From positions 30,878 through 94,877 of the forward strand of contig DATAZE010000044.1 in assembly GCA_036272195.1 (NCBI GenBank): a stretch of DNA of 64,000 nt, given 5' to 3'. The stretch comes from DASXHY01 sp036272195 (GTDB lineage Bacteria; Verrucomicrobiota; Verrucomicrobiia; Limisphaerales; DASXHY01). The position numbers and the translations under genes are program-made. Every line of letters starts with the position of its first letter. Within the stretch, counting starts at the first letter, position 1. Under the pieces are notes generated by a model, which had not been told where the DNA came from, searched no databases, and was given only the letters and a program-made list of their open reading frames with translations. Shown here in pieces: positions 33,449 to 42,052 of the stretch.

Positions 33449-33539
33449 GTAATTGGTTAAATCGGCGACTGGTTAGATGAGTGGCTCGGACCCGCCATAG
33501 CGAACTTATTTAACCCTTTTGACTCATTTGACCAATCAC
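33449..33539. repeat. Imperfect facing repeat arms
   Basis: The left arm (TAATTGGTTAAATCGGCGAC, from about 33450) and the complement of the right arm (TGATTGGTCAAATGAGTC, from about 33538) are similar. Both also contain GGTTAAAT-like words. This is an interrupted palindrome like those at 5010, 37575 and 61124, but without a clean 7-base period. Confidence 0.5.
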
Positions 33540-33550
33540 CCGACAACGCC

Positions 33551-35626
33551 CTACTCCTCCTCGTCCGTTTTCTCGATCTCCGGGTGCTCATCGAGCACCA
33601 GTACGCCATGCGGGGGCAGGTCGTAATTTCCCGAGAACGTGTTGCCGGTGAGGAAATCGTGCATCGGTTTGTAAAACTGGATGCGCACCGGTGAGTTCTG
33701 GTGGTTTAACAGGAAAAAGATTTTCGTCCCTTCTTTTTCCCTCATGCTCACCTGGACGGTGTCCGGCACCTTGAGCAACGGATGCAAATTGCACATCTGG
33801 CGCAACCAGCCGACGAGGTCGTAATAAAAATGATCGTGGCTTTGCGTGCCAAGGTAAAGCGCCTTGCCGAGACCATAGGTATTCATGGTCATGGCCGGTC
33901 TGCCCGCGTAAAAATCCTTCGCGTAGGTCGCGAGCACCTGGCATTCCTTGGGTTCGATGAGATCGCACCACAACCGCGCGGGATGCAAATGGCTGGTCGG
34001 AAACGCGCCCTTGAACGTGAGATGGTTTTCCTCGCCGGGCGGCAAGGGATCGAACTCCAGCACTTCCAAGCCGAACAATTCCGTCAGGTCGCGCGGATAA
34101 CCCGTGTCCGGCGCGATATTGTTTTCATCCACAAGGCCGGTGTTGAACGTGGCCACGAGTGTGCCGCCGTTTTGCACGTAAAGCTTCAGCATGTCCACTT
34201 CACCGCCGGAAAGCAGGTGCAGCGACGGCGCAAAGACCAGTTTGTACTGCGACAAATCCTCACTGGGCCGCGCGAAATCCACCGAGATATTCCGGTCATG
34301 CAGCGCGTTGTAGAAAAGTTGTATATGATAACGCAGGTTGAAAGCGCTGTTCGGCTGCATCGGCTGCTGCAACGTCCAGTCGTTATCATGACTGTAAAGG
34401 ATGCAGGCTTCGGCGACGACGCGCGTGCCTTTGATGGCGGGCGCGAGCAGCTTGAGTTCCTCGCCGATCTGGCTGATCTCGCGAAACGTGCGGCTATCGA
34501 CCCGCGCGTGATGGGACATGACTGCGCCGGAAAATTTCTCGTTGCCGATGCGCGGCTGGCGCCATTGATAATAGAGGACACCGGAAGCACCGCGTGAAAC
34601 GAGTTGATACGTGAACAACCGCACCACGCCGGGCCGCACCAGCGAATTCACCTCCTGCCAGTTCACCTGCCCTGCTTTTTGTTCGATCACCCAAAAGCCG
34701 ACGTCGCCGTCCGGCGTGCGAATATCTTCTTTCTTGAGCGAGCGGAGGATGTCGATATCACACGCGAGCTCCGAGGATTTCGTCTTGATGGCTGCGTTGC
34801 TCTCGACGGAAACAAAATCAAGGACTTTGGCAACGTCGAAATGATCGAAACGCCGTTGCAATGCGCGCAAGTTGGCGGTGATGGAAATGTTTGGCGTGAG
34901 TTCCCGCAGCACATCCGCCTGCATGCTCACGAAAGCCACGATGGTATCGCTACTGAATCGCGCCCAATCAAGCAGCAATGCCGGATTATGGGCCGTGGGC
35001 GCGCGCATGGGCATCGGCACCTGGTCGAACGCGGTGACGACCTGCCCGAAATAGCGCAAGCCGAGTTTTTCGTTGAGCTGGCCGACGGTTTCGTATTTTA
35101 GCTTAAGCCAGTTTTGCCATTCGAGCTGGGTGTCGCGGTTGAAAGACCATTCGGTTTGGTGCCCGCCGATGCCGCTGTCAATCTGCCACGCGATGAGTTG
35201 GGAACTCTTCCCCAGCGCCTTGGCCATCGCCTCGACGACGCGCTTGGCGTGGTTCCAGTAAATGTCGTTGTTGAAACAAACGGCGCGGCGGGTGCCTTCA
35301 TGCATCACTTCGCCATTTTCGCCGACGGGAAGAATTTCCGGATGCCTCTTGGACAACCACAGGGGCGGAGCGGCGGTGGGCGTGGCCAGCACGGTTTTGA
35401 TCCCGGCGCGGCCCATCACGTCCATGGCGCGCTTGAGCCAGTCAAAATTGAATTTGCCGTCTTCCGGTTCGCAAATGCCCCAGATGAAATCGCCCATGCG
35501 AACCACATTGACACCGGCCCTGACCATCAATTCAGCATCTTGTTCCCATTGAGCTTCAGGATTTTCGGCGGTGCCGCCGTAAGGAAAGACCCATTGTTCG
35601 GGATAATAATCGACTCCGAAATACAT
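33551..35626 (-). CDS. GH42 family beta-galactosidase-like protein, acid/base residue altered
   Basis: A protein of 691 residues, the normal length for GH42. The TIM barrel begins MYFGVDYYPEQWVFPYGGTA and contains VRMGDFIWGICEPEDGKFNF. The nucleophile Glu315 in FWVIEQKAGQVNW is present. The acid/base site, normally Asn-Glu in a WQIDNE context, reads WQIDSGIGGHQTE, so Ser151-Gly152 replace it. The trimerisation domain (~400-620) and a small C-terminal domain follow. There is no signal peptide. It may be a non-hydrolytic or differently specific member, or use another acid such as the nearby Glu. Monocistronic. Confidence 0.85.
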   Translation of the reverse strand: MYFGVDYYPEQWVFPYGGTAENPEAQWEQDAELMVRAGVNVVRMGDFIWGICEPEDGKFNFDWLKRAMDVMGRAGIKTVLATPTAAPPLWLSKRHPEILPVGENGEVMHEGTRRAVCFNNDIYWNHAKRVVEAMAKALGKSSQLIAWQIDSGIGGHQTEWSFNRDTQLEWQNWLKLKYETVGQLNEKLGLRYFGQVVTAFDQVPMPMRAPTAHNPALLLDWARFSSDTIVAFVSMQADVLRELTPNISITANLRALQRRFDHFDVAKVLDFVSVESNAAIKTKSSELACDIDILRSLKKEDIRTPDGDVGFWVIEQKAGQVNWQEVNSLVRPGVVRLFTYQLVSRGASGVLYYQWRQPRIGNEKFSGAVMSHHARVDSRTFREISQIGEELKLLAPAIKGTRVVAEACILYSHDNDWTLQQPMQPNSAFNLRYHIQLFYNALHDRNISVDFARPSEDLSQYKLVFAPSLHLLSGGEVDMLKLYVQNGGTLVATFNTGLVDENNIAPDTGYPRDLTELFGLEVLEFDPLPPGEENHLTFKGAFPTSHLHPARLWCDLIEPKECQVLATYAKDFYAGRPAMTMNTYGLGKALYLGTQSHDHFYYDLVGWLRQMCNLHPLLKVPDTVQVSMREKEGTKIFFLLNHQNSPVRIQFYKPMHDFLTGNTFSGNYDLPPHGVLVLDEHPEIEKTDEEE

Positions 35627-35725
35627 AGGTTAGGACGCGCTGCGTTCCTGACTCGCAATCTAAATGCATCCGCTCGCTCCCGCAATCTCAAAGTGAAAGA
35701 TGTGACAAAACGCGAAGACCACGAC

Positions 35726-35825
35726 AAAAGCGGCGGAGGGCCGCCGCAGTCCAAGACGCCATTGCGATTAAGAGAGCGTAAGCATTCCGAAAGGTTTTGG
35801 ACGGCGGTGGCCCTCCGCCGCTTTT
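35726..35825. repeat. Large inverted repeat (GCGGCGGAGGGCC arms)
   Basis: Left arm 35726-35754 (AAAAGCGGCGGAGGGCCGCC then GCAGTCCAA). Right arm 35797-35825 is its inverted copy with two mismatches and is followed by a T-run at 35821-35828. The 42-base spacer has no features. It lies between the divergent GH42 and mlaE starts, where a terminator would not be expected. Confidence 0.8.
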
Positions 35826-35914
35826 TTTCTTATCGCTCAGCCCAGACGGACGGTTCAAAAAGGGGCCGCAAATTCCCCTTTGACCTCTTCCCGGCGGAAA
35901 ACTACGTTGCAGCG

Positions 35915-36775
35915 ATGCAGAAGGGTAACGCCAGCACGTTCGATTCGCCCCAGGTGCGCTTTGTCATGCGAATGCCGATGCCGCAATTTTTTTCCAATTT
36001 CCTGGGTCGAAAACTCTTCCGTTTGTTGCTAACCATCCAGGGCCTGGGCGCTTTCGCGCTCATTACTCTCGGGGTGATGATCAAGAAATTCGGCAGCGCC
36101 CGCCGGGTGATTCGACCGCTCGTCTTCCAAGAAATTTCCCGCTCCGGCCTTCAATTGCTGCTGATGTTCCTGTTCCTGGCGGTAGTCCTTGGGCTGCTGG
36201 TGATCGGCCAAACCGTTTCCTGGGCCTCGCGGCTGGGCGCCACCCAATATCTCGGCAGCGTGATGGTGATTGTGGTGGTGCGGGAACTCGGACCGTTGAT
36301 CGCCGCGCTGCTGGTGCTGGCGCGTATCGGCACCGCCAATGTCGTCGAGCTTGGCACCGCCCGCGCCCTGGGCGAAGTCGAAGCGCTGGAAGCACTGGGC
36401 ATCGATCCCGTTCATTACCTTGTCGTGCCGCGCGTCATTGGCATGGCGGTGGGAATTTTTTCACTCACGGTTTATCTCATCATCGCGGCGCTCAGCAGTG
36501 GTTACTTGTGGGCCTTCATGCAAAATGTGCCCCTGCGTCCCGGTGATTATTTCAGCCAGCTCGCCAGTGCGCTGACGGGGCTCGATTTTGTGCTGCTGGC
36601 CATCAAGACCCTTTTGTTCGGTTTCATTATTTCCATCGTGACGTGTTATCACGGGCTGGCGCAGCCGTTGCGGCTGGAGGAAATTTCCTATGCCACCGTC
36701 CGCGCCGTCGCGCAAAGTGTCATCGCCTGCGTCTTGATTGACGCGTTGTTCATCATCATCTATCTCGCGACGTGA
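35915..36775 (+). CDS. mlaE: MlaE-type ABC lipid transporter permease
   Basis: A protein of 286 residues from the ATG at 35915; a later start at 35966 is possible. It has the five or six helices of the MlaE/YrbE family and its hallmark VVRELGPLIAALLVLARIGT, continuing TANVVELGTARALGEVEALE (an EQ-loop-like contact region) and ALGIDPVHYLVVPRVIGMAV. It forms the inner-membrane channel of an MCE phospholipid transport system. The stop overlaps the start of the ATPase gene (ATGA), and the MCE protein gene follows, so the three form an operon. A much longer frame upstream to 35114 is antisense to GH42 and is rejected. Confidence 0.92.
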   Translation: MQKGNASTFDSPQVRFVMRMPMPQFFSNFLGRKLFRLLLTIQGLGAFALITLGVMIKKFGSARRVIRPLVFQEISRSGLQLLLMFLFLAVVLGLLVIGQTVSWASRLGATQYLGSVMVIVVVRELGPLIAALLVLARIGTANVVELGTARALGEVEALEALGIDPVHYLVVPRVIGMAVGIFSLTVYLIIAALSSGYLWAFMQNVPLRPGDYFSQLASALTGLDFVLLAIKTLLFGFIISIVTCYHGLAQPLRLEEISYATVRAVAQSVIACVLIDALFIIIYLAT

Positions 36776-37566
36776 TGAGTGCCGCGCATGAAACTTCAAC
36801 CCGGTGCGCCATCGAGATGCGAGGCGTTTCCGGCGGCTCGATGCGGGACTTGAACACGATTGTCGTTGAAGATGTGAATTGGTCGGTGGCGCCGGGAGAT
36901 TTCTGGGTCATCGGCGGGCTGCAAGGCACGGGAAAAAGCGATTTCCTGATGCTGACTGCGGGGCTGATGACTCCAGTGGCGGGCACGTATTGTTTTCTCG
37001 GCGAGGAAATGCCTATTTTTGAAGATCACCGGTTAAAGGACCGGTTGCGGCTCGGTTTTGTTTTTGAAAACGGCCAGCTTTTCAATCATCTCACGGTTTC
37101 GGAAAATGTTTCGCTGCCGTTGCGGTATCATCACAACTTGAGCAAGGCCGAAGCGGCGCCGGAAGTGCAAAAACTGCTCGAGCTGACCGAGCTCGCGCCG
37201 TGGGCGGACAGCACGCCGGGTGCGATGACGCGCAATTGGCAGCGGCGCGTGGGCCTCGCGCGCGCGCTCATGCTGCGGCCGGACGTGCTGCTGCTGGATA
37301 ACCCGCTCGCGGGATTGGATTTGCGTCATCGTGCGTGGTGGCTCAATCTGCTGAAAGAATTGTCGCAGGGCTACGAATGGACGAACGGCCGGCCAACTAC
37401 GCTGGTGGTCACCACGAACGATTTGCGGCAGTGGCGCGGCGACCGCCGGCAGTTTGCTGTTTTGAAAGACAAACGCTTTATGGTCCTGGGCGATTGGCAA
37501 AAAGTAGAAGCGGCAGGTGACGAATTGGTGCGCGAGTTAAGGGCGTCAGCGGCGCACAATGACTAA
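36772..37566 (+). CDS. mlaF: MlaF-like ABC ATPase with degenerate motifs
   Basis: A protein of 264 residues, overlapping mlaE by four bases. Walker A is present (GGLQGTGKSDF, Lys54). The Q-loop region is FVFENGQLFNHLTVSENVSL. The ABC signature, normally LSGGQ, reads AMTRNWQRRVGLARAL, and Walker B is VLLLDNPLAGLD, with Asn176 in place of the catalytic glutamate. The final region has the usual Asn/Thr TTND in place of the H-loop His (LVVTTNDLRQ). So it can probably bind ATP but the catalytic base, signature and switch histidine are all changed. The operon position indicates it energises or regulates the MlaE/MlaD system. Confidence 0.88.
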   Translation: MMSAAHETSTRCAIEMRGVSGGSMRDLNTIVVEDVNWSVAPGDFWVIGGLQGTGKSDFLMLTAGLMTPVAGTYCFLGEEMPIFEDHRLKDRLRLGFVFENGQLFNHLTVSENVSLPLRYHHNLSKAEAAPEVQKLLELTELAPWADSTPGAMTRNWQRRVGLARALMLRPDVLLLDNPLAGLDLRHRAWWLNLLKELSQGYEWTNGRPTTLVVTTNDLRQWRGDRRQFAVLKDKRFMVLGDWQKVEAAGDELVRELRASAAHND

Positions 37567-37574
37567 ATGAATTT

Positions 37575-37691
37575 ATGATTTACGATTTACGAGCGAGCGG
37601 CAGGCACGGCGCCTCAATCCGGATAGTTGCCGTGATAGTCAAAGGGATTGAATGTTTGAAGCCAGCACCCGTAAATCGCAAATCGTAAATC
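37575..37691. repeat. Facing arms of 7-bp units (GATTTAC)
   Basis: Left arm 37575-37593 holds GATTTAC twice (37577-37590). The right arm, 37670-37691, read on the minus strand is GATTTAC, GATTTGC, GATTTAC. The 76-base spacer is unremarkable. It fills the gap between the MlaF-like and MlaD-like genes, with the right arm eight bases before the MlaD ATG. Confidence 0.82.
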
Positions 37692-37700
37692 GAAAATAAG

Positions 37701-38906
37701 ATGGCCCTTCAAGATCTAACCCCTCAACTCCGCACCCGCCTGAGCCGCATGGAACGAGCGGTGGGATGGTTTGTCATGCTGGCCACGGCGCTGCTCCTGT
37801 TTGGATTCGGGTTCTACGTTTACAAAACCGCCGAGCGCAAAGGCTGGTTCACGCCGAAATTTAAATACCAAACTTCGCTCAACGACGCGTCCGGCCTCAA
37901 AGTCGGCGACCCGGTGACGTTGATGGGGTTCCAGGCCGGCGAAATCACGGAGATCACTCCCAATGAACCCGACGCCTATTTCGGGGTCACCATCAAATTC
38001 ACCATTCTCAAGCCGCACTACGGTTACATTTGGGATGATTCGCGCGTCAGCATTTCGTCGGACCTGCTGGGCCATCGGATGTTGCAAATCACCAAGGGGG
38101 CGTCGGGTATTCCGACGATTGAGGAGAATACGAATAAAGCGCCGCAAGCGATGTTGCGCTGGAAAATTGCCCGTACCGCACGGAAAAAGGTCCTGGCCGA
38201 AGTGACCGCTGCGAACCCGGAAATGGCGCAAACCAATCATTACAAATTCAACTGGCTGGTGAAGGATGAACTGACCAAAATAGCCCAGGCGGATCCGACC
38301 ACGTTCTACACGAACCTCACCGATATTTACTGGATCGCCCCCGACGAGTCGCCCGCACTGACCGAGCGCCTGCAAAAAGTGGTGGATGAAGTCGAGAACG
38401 CGCTGCCCGGCATTTTGAATCTGACCAATCAAATTGCCAGCACGCTTTCCAGCGCGACGGCGCTGACTTCCAATCTCAACACGGTGGCAGTCGGCGTGCA
38501 GCCGACGGTGAGCAATCTTACGCTGTTGACCGGCCAGTTGAATCATCCCGGCGCGCTCGGCGATTGGCTGCTGCCGACGAACGTCAACGCAAAGCTTGAT
38601 TCCGTAATGGGCAATGCGGACGCGGCGGTGGCAAACCTCAACACCAACCTGGCGAACCTGAATCTCTCACTGCTGCACCTTGCTGATTTGACCAGCAATT
38701 TAAACACCCAGGTGCAAGTGAACACGAACATCCTGAGCAACGTTTCCAAGGCCGTGGGTGATGCCGATGATTTCGTGCAGGGTTTGAAGCGTCATTGGCT
38801 GCTGCGCTCGGCGTTTAAGAAGGAAAATAAAAAGGAAAACACCGACTCCACTCCCAGCAAAACCGCGGTGCCGGCGCTCTCGCCGAAAGCGCAGGACAAT
38901 CGTTGA
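37701..38906 (+). CDS. mlaD: MlaD-type MCE domain protein
   Basis: A protein of 401 residues. A signal anchor (WFVMLATALLLFGFGFYVYK) is followed by a single MCE domain (YQTSLNDASGLKVGDPVTLM, then GFQAGEITEI). The long C-terminal part is helical and rich in Asn/Leu (SNLTLLTGQLNHPGALGDWL, VANLNTNLANLNLSLLHLAD), typical of the needle-like extension of MCE proteins. It binds lipid in the periplasm and hands it to or from the MlaE permease. It is the third gene of the mlaE-mlaF-mlaD set, separated from mlaF by a repeat. The C-terminal tail is short and charged. Confidence 0.9.
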   Translation: MALQDLTPQLRTRLSRMERAVGWFVMLATALLLFGFGFYVYKTAERKGWFTPKFKYQTSLNDASGLKVGDPVTLMGFQAGEITEITPNEPDAYFGVTIKFTILKPHYGYIWDDSRVSISSDLLGHRMLQITKGASGIPTIEENTNKAPQAMLRWKIARTARKKVLAEVTAANPEMAQTNHYKFNWLVKDELTKIAQADPTTFYTNLTDIYWIAPDESPALTERLQKVVDEVENALPGILNLTNQIASTLSSATALTSNLNTVAVGVQPTVSNLTLLTGQLNHPGALGDWLLPTNVNAKLDSVMGNADAAVANLNTNLANLNLSLLHLADLTSNLNTQVQVNTNILSNVSKAVGDADDFVQGLKRHWLLRSAFKKENKKENTDSTPSKTAVPALSPKAQDNR

Positions 38907-38962
38907 ATTCGAATGATGCAAAAGATGATCGAAAGCTGTTTCTGTAAACCAGTTTCTCTTTA

Positions 38963-39847
38963 ATGTCCTCCGACGAAATCCCCAAACTTCAAATGGCGCC
39001 GCGCGAGGCCGCAGAAGAATTGTCCCGCCGCCTGGAGCACGAGCAGCGCGCGTCGAATCGCCAGCGTGAAAGCGATCTCGAACAATCCCTCGCGCCCTTT
39101 CGCGTCGGCTCCGTCCGCTACCTCAACGCCGTGCCGCTCACGCGGGGACTGGAGGACGAAGTCGTTTTCGCCACGCCATCCGAGCTTGCAAAAATGTTGC
39201 AGCGCGATGAACTCGATGCCGCCCTCGTGAGCGTCACGGAAGTTCTGTTCAATGATCGGTATGATATTCTGGACGGCACGGCGATTGCGTCGCTGGGCGA
39301 AGTCAAAAGCGTGCTGCTGGCCCATCGGAAACCGATCGAGGACGCGCGGGAAATTTTTTGCGACACGGCTTCGCTGACCAGCGTGAATCTTTTGCGCGTG
39401 CTGCTGGCCGAACGCGGCTTGAAACCGGAATTTAAACCACTCGCCAGCTATGATTTCAAATCACTCCCGGATTACGCGCTCTTGATCGGCGACCCCGCGC
39501 TCGATTTTGTCTTCAGCCCTCACGAGCATGAGGTTTTTGATTTAGGCACGGCATGGTTTGAACTGACGGCATTGCCGTTTGTCTATGCCGTCTGGGCCTT
39601 GCGGCGCGGCATGGAAAATTCCCGGCTGCGCCGGCAATTAACCGAAGCGCGGCAGTTCGGCCTCGACACGATTGATTCGATCATTCGCAATCGCACTGAG
39701 TACACGGAAGATTTTCGGAAGGACTACTTCGGCTGGCACATCCACTATCACCTCGGCTCGGACGAAAAGCGCGGCCTGGCAAAATTTATCGAACTGTTAC
39801 GCAAGCACGGTCTGGGGCCGGTGCATGATCCTAAATTTGTTTTGTAA
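38963..39847 (+). CDS. mqnA: Chorismate dehydratase (menaquinone, futalosine pathway)
   Basis: A protein of 294 residues. Converts chorismate to 3-enolpyruvyl-benzoate, the first step of the futalosine route to menaquinone. Family pattern: FRVGSVRYLNAVPLTRGLED near residue 48, ELAKMLQRDELDAALVSVTE, SVLLAHRKPIEDAREIFCDT and ALLIGDPALDF. The fold is that of a periplasmic-binding-like enzyme, but no signal is present, as expected for a cytosolic enzyme. About 40 charged residues precede the domain and could be a regulatory extension or a start chosen too early. No other mqn gene is in the window. Confidence 0.92.
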   Translation: MSSDEIPKLQMAPREAAEELSRRLEHEQRASNRQRESDLEQSLAPFRVGSVRYLNAVPLTRGLEDEVVFATPSELAKMLQRDELDAALVSVTEVLFNDRYDILDGTAIASLGEVKSVLLAHRKPIEDAREIFCDTASLTSVNLLRVLLAERGLKPEFKPLASYDFKSLPDYALLIGDPALDFVFSPHEHEVFDLGTAWFELTALPFVYAVWALRRGMENSRLRRQLTEARQFGLDTIDSIIRNRTEYTEDFRKDYFGWHIHYHLGSDEKRGLAKFIELLRKHGLGPVHDPKFVL

Positions 39848-39903
39848 GGAGGCTCGGACTTTTGCCGCAGAATAATCTGAGCCTTCTTACGTCGGCTGCT
39901 ACA
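39844..39903. repeat. Dispersed GAGCCTCC...GCTGCTACA repeat, copy 2 with facing arm
   Basis: Right arm 39879-39903 is GAGCCTTCTTACGTC then GGCTGCTACA. A short left arm, GTAAGGAGGCTC at 39844-39855, pairs with its first half. It overlaps the mqnA stop codon at 39845-39847 and could act as a terminator. Confidence 0.8.
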
Positions 39904-39916
39904 GTGTGACTGCGAT

Positions 39917-40288
39917 TCAGTCTTTGTCTTTCTTTTCTTTGGCTTCCTCGGCTGCTTCTCTGGCTTCGTCTTCCGCTTTTTCCTTATCGATCGACAGGAC
40001 TTTGCCCGTCATGGCATCCACGTTCACCTCGGTGATGTCCGTCGTGCCGGGCGTGGCCATGTCGAACGACCATTGCAAATGGCCATGTTCCTTTTCCAAC
40101 TCGGAGTCCTTGACGGTTCCATTCGGCACCTGCGCCATGGCGATTGCCTGCGCGTCCGACTGGCTGACTCTCGCCTGCGCCATCAATCGGGCTTGCCTGG
40201 CTTCCTTCGATTCCTTGTGATGTTCGGTGCCGCAACCTGCCAGCAGGGCCGCAGTGAGTGTCATCCCGATGAAGTGTGTGATTTTCAT
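39917..40288 (-). CDS. PepSY-domain lipoprotein
   Basis: A protein of 123 residues. Lipoprotein signal MKITHFIGMTLTAALLAGC. The PepSY-like domain runs from about 40 to 100 (SQSDAQAIAMAQVPNGTVKD, then LEKEHGHLQWSFDM and TEVNVDAMTGKVLSID). The C-terminal 20 residues are a Lys/Glu/Ala helix. PepSY domains are thought to inhibit proteases or bind small molecules in the periplasm. Upstream of its start, GTGAAC occurs four times (40295, 40319, 40334, 40345), possible regulator sites. Confidence 0.82.
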   Translation of the reverse strand: MKITHFIGMTLTAALLAGCGTEHHKESKEARQARLMAQARVSQSDAQAIAMAQVPNGTVKDSELEKEHGHLQWSFDMATPGTTDITEVNVDAMTGKVLSIDKEKAEDEAREAAEEAKEKKDKD

Positions 40289-40518
40289 AGTTTTGTGAAC
40301 CGACGTATTACTTTTGTAGTGAACCAGTTTTACGTGAACCCATCGTGAACAGTGAATGAAAATATTGTCATTCGCCCCGTATGAGCGCCGCTAAAAGGTC
40401 TCTCATTTGTCAATGCGCGGGCGGTCCAGCCGGCGGGAACTGGGGTAAACTCAAGGCGGAAACTGGGGTGAAGTTTTTTTTGCCCTTTAATGGATATTAA
40501 CGCAGATTCGCAAAACAA

Positions 40519-41199
40519 ATGATTGCAGCTCTCACCGGAATGATTGCCGGCACCGTGCATGTGGTGACCGGTCCAGACCATTTGACGGCTATCGCGCCGC
40601 TGGCGGTGCGCCGGCCCAAAGGCGCATGGATTCCAGGCGTGCGCTGGGGGCTGGGGCACTCCTCGGGCGTAATCGTCGTTGGCCTGTTGTCACTTTGGCT
40701 GCGGGATAAGCTGCCGGTGGATTTGATTTCGTCGTGGGGTGATCGGGTGGTGGGCGTGGTGCTGTTCGGCATCGGTCTTTGGACTTTGCGCCGTGCGCTC
40801 AAACACAATATGCACACACACGAACACGAGCATCACGGAGATCGTCACATGCACTTTCACGTCCATCATGGACACGCCCGACACGAAGAGGCGGGGGCGC
40901 ACCAACGCCACACGCACACCGCATTCGCGATCGGCACCCTGCACGGATTGGCCGGAAGTTCGCATTTTCTGGGAATTCTTCCGATGCTGGCATTACCGAC
41001 CAAAGCGCAGGCGGTTGCTTATCTCATCGCGTTCGGCGTCGGCACTGTGCTGGCGATGGCCGTATTTTCATGGGGCATGGGATATGTGGCAACTCGCTGT
41101 GCCGCCAATGGAGTCAAAGTCTATCGCGGCCTGATGACCACGTGCGGCGTGGCCGCGATGATTATCGGCTGCGTTTGGTTCGCGGGATTGAGCTGGTAA
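40519..41199 (+). CDS. Nickel/cobalt-type transporter (His-rich loop)
   Basis: A protein of 226 residues with about six hydrophobic helices and a long His-rich cytosolic loop (HNMHTHEHEHHGDRHMHFHV and on to HQRHTHTAFAIG). The N-terminal TGMIAGTVHVVTGPDHLTAI and the later LHGLAGSSHFLGILPML repeat the H-x4-D/GSSH pattern of NicO/UreH/HoxN-type metal permeases. A Ni2+ or Co2+ import or export role is inferred. A UreF-like gene is 18 kb away, but no urease subunit is in the window. Just upstream are two direct repeats of GGAACTGGGGTAAA type (40436-40449, 40458-40472). Confidence 0.8.
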   Translation: MIAALTGMIAGTVHVVTGPDHLTAIAPLAVRRPKGAWIPGVRWGLGHSSGVIVVGLLSLWLRDKLPVDLISSWGDRVVGVVLFGIGLWTLRRALKHNMHTHEHEHHGDRHMHFHVHHGHARHEEAGAHQRHTHTAFAIGTLHGLAGSSHFLGILPMLALPTKAQAVAYLIAFGVGTVLAMAVFSWGMGYVATRCAANGVKVYRGLMTTCGVAAMIIGCVWFAGLSW

Positions 41200-41332
41200 G
41201 GGCGCTGCACTCGATAAACTTGCGGCGTGGACAGCGTTTCGATTTATCGGGATCCCTGCTCGCGCAACACATTTTCATGTTTCGCTGATAATTTCCTTGG
41301 CGCGTGGGGGCGCTTGGCGGTTAAATCCGCGC

Positions 41333-42052
41333 ATGGCCAAACTGGTGTTTGACATCGAAACCTCCGCGCTGCCGATCGAACATTTCGACGAGACGCAGCA
41401 GGAATATCTCTTTCGCGAATGCGAAAAAATCGCCGACGAAACCGCCCGCAACGAGCGGCGCGCGGAATTGACGCGACAATGCAGCCTCTGGCCATTCACT
41501 TCGCAGGCGGTTTGCATCGCCATGTTGAACGCGGAAACGCAGCGCGGGCAGGTGTTGTTCACCGCCGATGATTTTGAAGAAGAACCGGGCGAGGCCGGCC
41601 CGGTGGAGTTTGTTCCGTGCGCCGATGAACCGGAACTGCTCACGGCTTTTTGGGATGTGGCGAAGCACTACGATTCCATCGTGACTTTCAACGGCCGGGG
41701 ATTCGATGTGCCGTTCATTTACCTGCGTTCAGCGCTGCTCAATGTGCCGATCTCGCGGAAAGACTGGCTGGGTTACCGTTACCAGACAGACCCGCATTGC
41801 GATCTCGCGGAGCAACTGACTTTTTACAACGTGAGCGGGCGCGATGGCGCAGCGCGGCGGTTCAATCTGGATTTCTATTGCAAGGCGTTCGGCATCGAAT
41901 CCCCCAAAAGCCATGGCGTGACGGGAATGGATGTGAGCAATCTGCTGGCGGAGGGGCGCTATCGGGAGATCGCGGAATACTGCCTGCGCGACGTAAAGGC
42001 GACGGTGTTGCTTTACCAGATTTGGAAGGAACGGTTAAGCGGCATCAAATGA
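41333..42052 (+). CDS. DEDD-type 3'-5' exonuclease (ribonuclease H-like)
   Basis: A protein of 239 residues from the ATG at 41333, where the first exonuclease motif begins (MAKLVFDIETSALP, Asp and Glu of DEDD). Motif II is SIVTFNGRGFDVPFIYLR and motif III is IAEYCLRDVKATVLLYQIW (the ...YCLRD form of DEDDy). This matches the PolB-like predicted exonuclease family. Likely cytosolic DNA or RNA proofreading-type nuclease without a polymerase. The next gene's ATG overlaps its stop (ATGA), so the pair is coupled. Confidence 0.88.
   Translation: MAKLVFDIETSALPIEHFDETQQEYLFRECEKIADETARNERRAELTRQCSLWPFTSQAVCIAMLNAETQRGQVLFTADDFEEEPGEAGPVEFVPCADEPELLTAFWDVAKHYDSIVTFNGRGFDVPFIYLRSALLNVPISRKDWLGYRYQTDPHCDLAEQLTFYNVSGRDGAARRFNLDFYCKAFGIESPKSHGVTGMDVSNLLAEGRYREIAEYCLRDVKATVLLYQIWKERLSGIK

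Noticed and set aside
35114..35914. Extended N terminus of the MlaE frame
   Set aside because: The extension overlaps the GH42 gene on the other strand and lacks any permease feature; the helices begin after 35915.
41650..42048. Upstream extension of the phosphorylase-like frame
   Set aside because: It lies in another frame of the exonuclease gene; the ATGA overlap at 42049 gives a normal start.
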